DNA of 64,000 bases, from the NCBI GenBank assembly GCA_029204225.1, contig CM055096.1, positions 33,335,209 through 33,399,208 of the forward strand, given 5' to 3'. The stretch is from Diphasiastrum complanatum (lineage: Eukaryota > Streptophyta > Lycopodiopsida > Lycopodiales > Lycopodiaceae). A program made the translations under genes and the position numbers. Positions 61,034 to 64,000 of this stretch are shown in pieces. The notes beneath the pieces were generated by a model. It saw nothing but the letters and a program-made list of their open reading frames with translations. It made no database searches and was not told the origin of the DNA. Position 1 is the first letter of the stretch; every line of letters starts with the position of its first letter.

Positions 61034-63640
61034 ATGCTTGCAAATTGTTTAGACTTAATACCTACTCGTTATATACTCTTGTTTCTTCCTACTCATTTGC
61101 TTTCTAGATGTTGTATAAATCATTGTAAGGACACTCCATGCTAGATGCCAAAGTTGACACAACAAATCTTTGGCAACGAAATCATTGTCAATTAATATGT
61201 TTTGGGAGGTTGCACTATTGAGGAGCAAAATTGTGGCATTGATAACAAGGGGCTACATAAAATCTAAGATTTTTTTGTATGATTTAAATAGGTAGGCAAC
61301 ATAGTGAAGGAATGTGATGCATGCATGTTGACAATATGCTTGTTGACCTCTTAAGGTTTGCAAGTTGAAAGGATATAAATAGTTGACTTTTGGCCACGTA
61401 TGGTTTATATCACAACATTTTTTAGTTTACGGTTGAAGTGCTAAAGAAATATGAATCCAATCTAATTCATGCAACATGGATCGTTTGATCTTTGGAAGCC
61501 AAAAAGGACATATACAAGCTATCAATTTTGGGTTTCTAATGTAAGTGTGATACATGTAAAAAAAATTGAACATGTTACTTTTAATATCCTTAAATTTCTT
61601 TGAATATTTGAGGCTTGTAGGTGGAATGTATATCCCAATTTTACGACACTCAAATGAACATGTTAGAAATATGGTGATGTACCAAATATTTTATATAGAT
61701 AGTAGGAAAAAAAAACATTTCTAAGCAATAAGAAATACGTGGTTTCACTTAAACCTTTGGCTTTATAGCTTAAAATCATCTTTCTACTCACCAATCTCAA
61801 TGAATTATATTCAATGTCTATATGTAATATGTCATGTTTTCGCTATGAGTGTTACCATTGAATGATGCATCCTTGATGTTTTAAAGATTTGGTTGTAATA
61901 GGAATTTGGGAGCTAGTACTAGAGTCCATAAAGAATGTTCTCAACTCATAGGGATCTTTTCCCCCCTTCATAACTAGGTTATAATAACAAACTTTATTAT
62001 CAACCAACAACTAGTGCAAGATATGAATGCTATTTTTTGAAATTAACACAACCAATATAGCTTTTTTGATCCAATGAAACTCTAATAGGCAAGGTATATG
62101 CCTTAGAATCATTTTATGACCAAGTTGCAATTTAAATTTGACTATATAGAACATTAAAAATCTCATGTATTGAAAGGTACAATCTCTCAAGTTGGTCCTA
62201 AGTGTTTTTTGTTATGCAAAACTTAACATGTACTTTTATTTGTTATGCAAAACTTGGCATGTACTTTTATACTTTAACTTTACATAGCTTGATAGTCCCT
62301 AACAACCAAGACTAAATGTAATTTGTGTACAATAAGCATATTAATACATAATTAAACCAATGTGAGGTTTTCTCTTTTGGCAAAACATGAGAAAACTTCT
62401 TTGTGATCTCATTGTGATATGGGTCTATAAAAAAAATCAAATTGTACAAAAAAGTCAGCAACATTCCCACTCATCCATACATAAAACATGTGACAAGAAA
62501 TGGAAACAAACAAAACAAACACTCACAAGAATTGAGTGAAACTTGTGTTTGAAATCGAGTGCGACTTTTGCATTTCTTTGAAGATAAGATTTGGAAATTT
62601 GATAGCATAATTTAATAATTATATGTTTCATTAGCATACCTTATATACCTTCAAACAAATGTGTTAGTTTGTTTTTGAACAATTTCTAACAAATGATGTA
62701 TGATATTCTAGTGTTTTGTGATGTGAACTTTTACAAACATCTCCTATTTGTACGTCAAAGTTTTAAATAGAAATAAAACCTTATTTTACAATGAAAGTAA
62801 AAATGAAATAGTGACTTAGTCATCACATAGACTCGATATTTCCATAAAACAAGATGGCACAAAGTAGAATTTGTTTTGTGAGACATTTGATTCAATATTT
62901 CATTTTGTTCCTCCACTATTTTTACCAAGATATGACCATATGTTATGATGCATCTATGTTCTAAATTTTACACTTCTCTACAAATTTATTTGTATATGCA
63001 TAATTTGTGCCTGTTGTATATGTAGAAATAATATGTCATCAATCAATACAGATTTTTTTTCTTTGTTGTCATTCTCAACATTACAAATGACAATATATAT
63101 ACAATCACCACATCTTAGGACACATATTCTTTAACCACCTTTAGTCATTTATTCACTCTCAACATATTATTCTAAGATAAAAATTTGAGAAACCAACTGA
63201 GAACCTATTGAATTAGGTTCTTTCATTCCCTACACCAAGTTGCAAGCATGCATGTCAGCTTTAGATCATTTATGAAAGTGATTAAAACTAAACTACAAAT
63301 AAAACGTCACACAAAGTGAACGACAAAATCATTGTGTGGTATGATTAACGTAGTCACTAGTACTCTCATCTAGTGTTTCTAGTGAATAAATTTCACATTG
63401 AAATGGTTATTTCGTTCATTGATACTAACAAAATATCAATAAATAACATGTACATATATTTTGAAATGATCGTCTTCTGACCCTCATCTCTACATGTATG
63501 TGTGATGTCATTTTCTAATATTGATTGGATGTTAGAAATTCAAGACACAACCAACTTGACATGTTGGAGTACAATAGCTTGTACAAGTTTATATATATCT
63601 TGTTATATTGATTCAAATGAGATGTTCATTATTTTTACAT

Positions 63641-63901
63641 ATCATAGCTTGAATTGTTTTCCTTACAGTCTACTCAATGTGTTGGGTGGGCCCTAAGTGT
63701 TGTAAAAATCTTCTAGATTGCAACCTCATTTTATAGCTCTTATTTAATTCACATAGTGCATGTCTAAACTCACACATTCATCATTCTATATATCTTATTA
63801 ATTTGACACATATGAGACTATCATTATATTTTGTATATCATTTGGCTTTTATTATAGCTTGAATTTTTTTTTCTTATAATCTAGTCAATGTGTTGGGTGG
63901 G
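63641..63901. repeat. Dispersed ~50-bp direct repeat, period ~210 bp
   Basis: ATCATAGCTTGAATTGTTTT...CAATGTGTTGGGTGGG at 63641-63690 recurs as ATTATAGCTTGAATTTTTTT...CAATGTGTTGGGTGGG at 63851-63901. Confidence 0.75.
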
Positions 63902-64000
63902 GCTGTTGGCCCACGTACACTACATGCCCAACACACGGGACTGTGAAAAATGCAAAAATAAGCTTGGTAGAGGCCAAAAATCTTGTATATAGATAAACAC

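Larger units (their letters stand above)
59177..64000. other. No recognised gene; AT-rich with homopolymer tracts and short duplications
   Basis: A plus frame at 59500-59832 (contains NRERATSEESKYAKFKFAQ) has a soluble, transposase-like feel but no motif I can name, and it runs into an AC microsatellite. A frame at 59135-59338 (RTGGVISEWRVLNNPWWLDF) is also unassigned. From 60 kb onward there is no frame above 64 codons and nothing recognisable. Confidence 0.4.

Overview
The window looks like nuclear DNA of a land plant with a transposon-rich genome. The evidence is introns of several kilobases filled with transposons, Ty1/copia and Ty3/gypsy elements with plant initiator-Met-tRNA type primer sites, a plant-type non-RD receptor kinase, and an interstitial run of the plant telomere repeat CCCTAAA. 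The lineage (fern, other seed-free plant, gymnosperm or flowering plant) cannot be fixed from the sequence alone. There is no bacterial-style operon or CRISPR array, and I saw no rRNA or intact tRNA gene.

Host genes are few. (1) A receptor-like kinase on the minus strand runs from 21697 down to 4264. I assemble seven exons whose splice phases agree (1767 coding bases, about 588 aa: signal peptide, short ectodomain, membrane segment, non-RD kinase) spread over 17.4 kb. Its introns hold a GC-rich hAT-like non-autonomous element, a DUF659-type hAT transposase, a LINE fragment, a ~360-bp satellite array with telomere-like and CA repeats, and a copia fossil. (2) A small minus-strand gene at 50559-49344 (three exons, 130 aa) begins MVGIFSKLSRS and carries a VEHP...CPLPEP motif of a conserved plant family of unknown function.

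The rest is a layered graveyard of mobile DNA. From left to right: a minus-strand Ty3/gypsy fossil (about 1.3-3.2 kb); a gypsy pol remnant (23.5-24.2 kb); copia B (25.1-30.7 kb); copia C (30.7-32.2 kb), interrupted by copia D (32.2-38.4 kb), which is young and nearly whole; an L1-like LINE remnant on the minus strand (41.4-42.3 kb); and copia E (52.8-59.2 kb), which contains a truncated copia F.

The most distinctive finds are two tiny tRNA-derived insertions at 43.2 and 49.7 kb. Each is bounded by a perfect long target-site duplication (15 and 16 bp), has no A tail, and ends in the same CAAGAAG; the second is only 40 bp long. Other notable structures are a perfect 26-bp-stem GC-rich hairpin at 39.6 kb next to a 20-bp AT-rich inverted repeat, a (CT)68 expansion in one LTR of copia B, and tandem duplications inside the copia fossils. 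From 59.2 kb to the end nothing codes recognisably.
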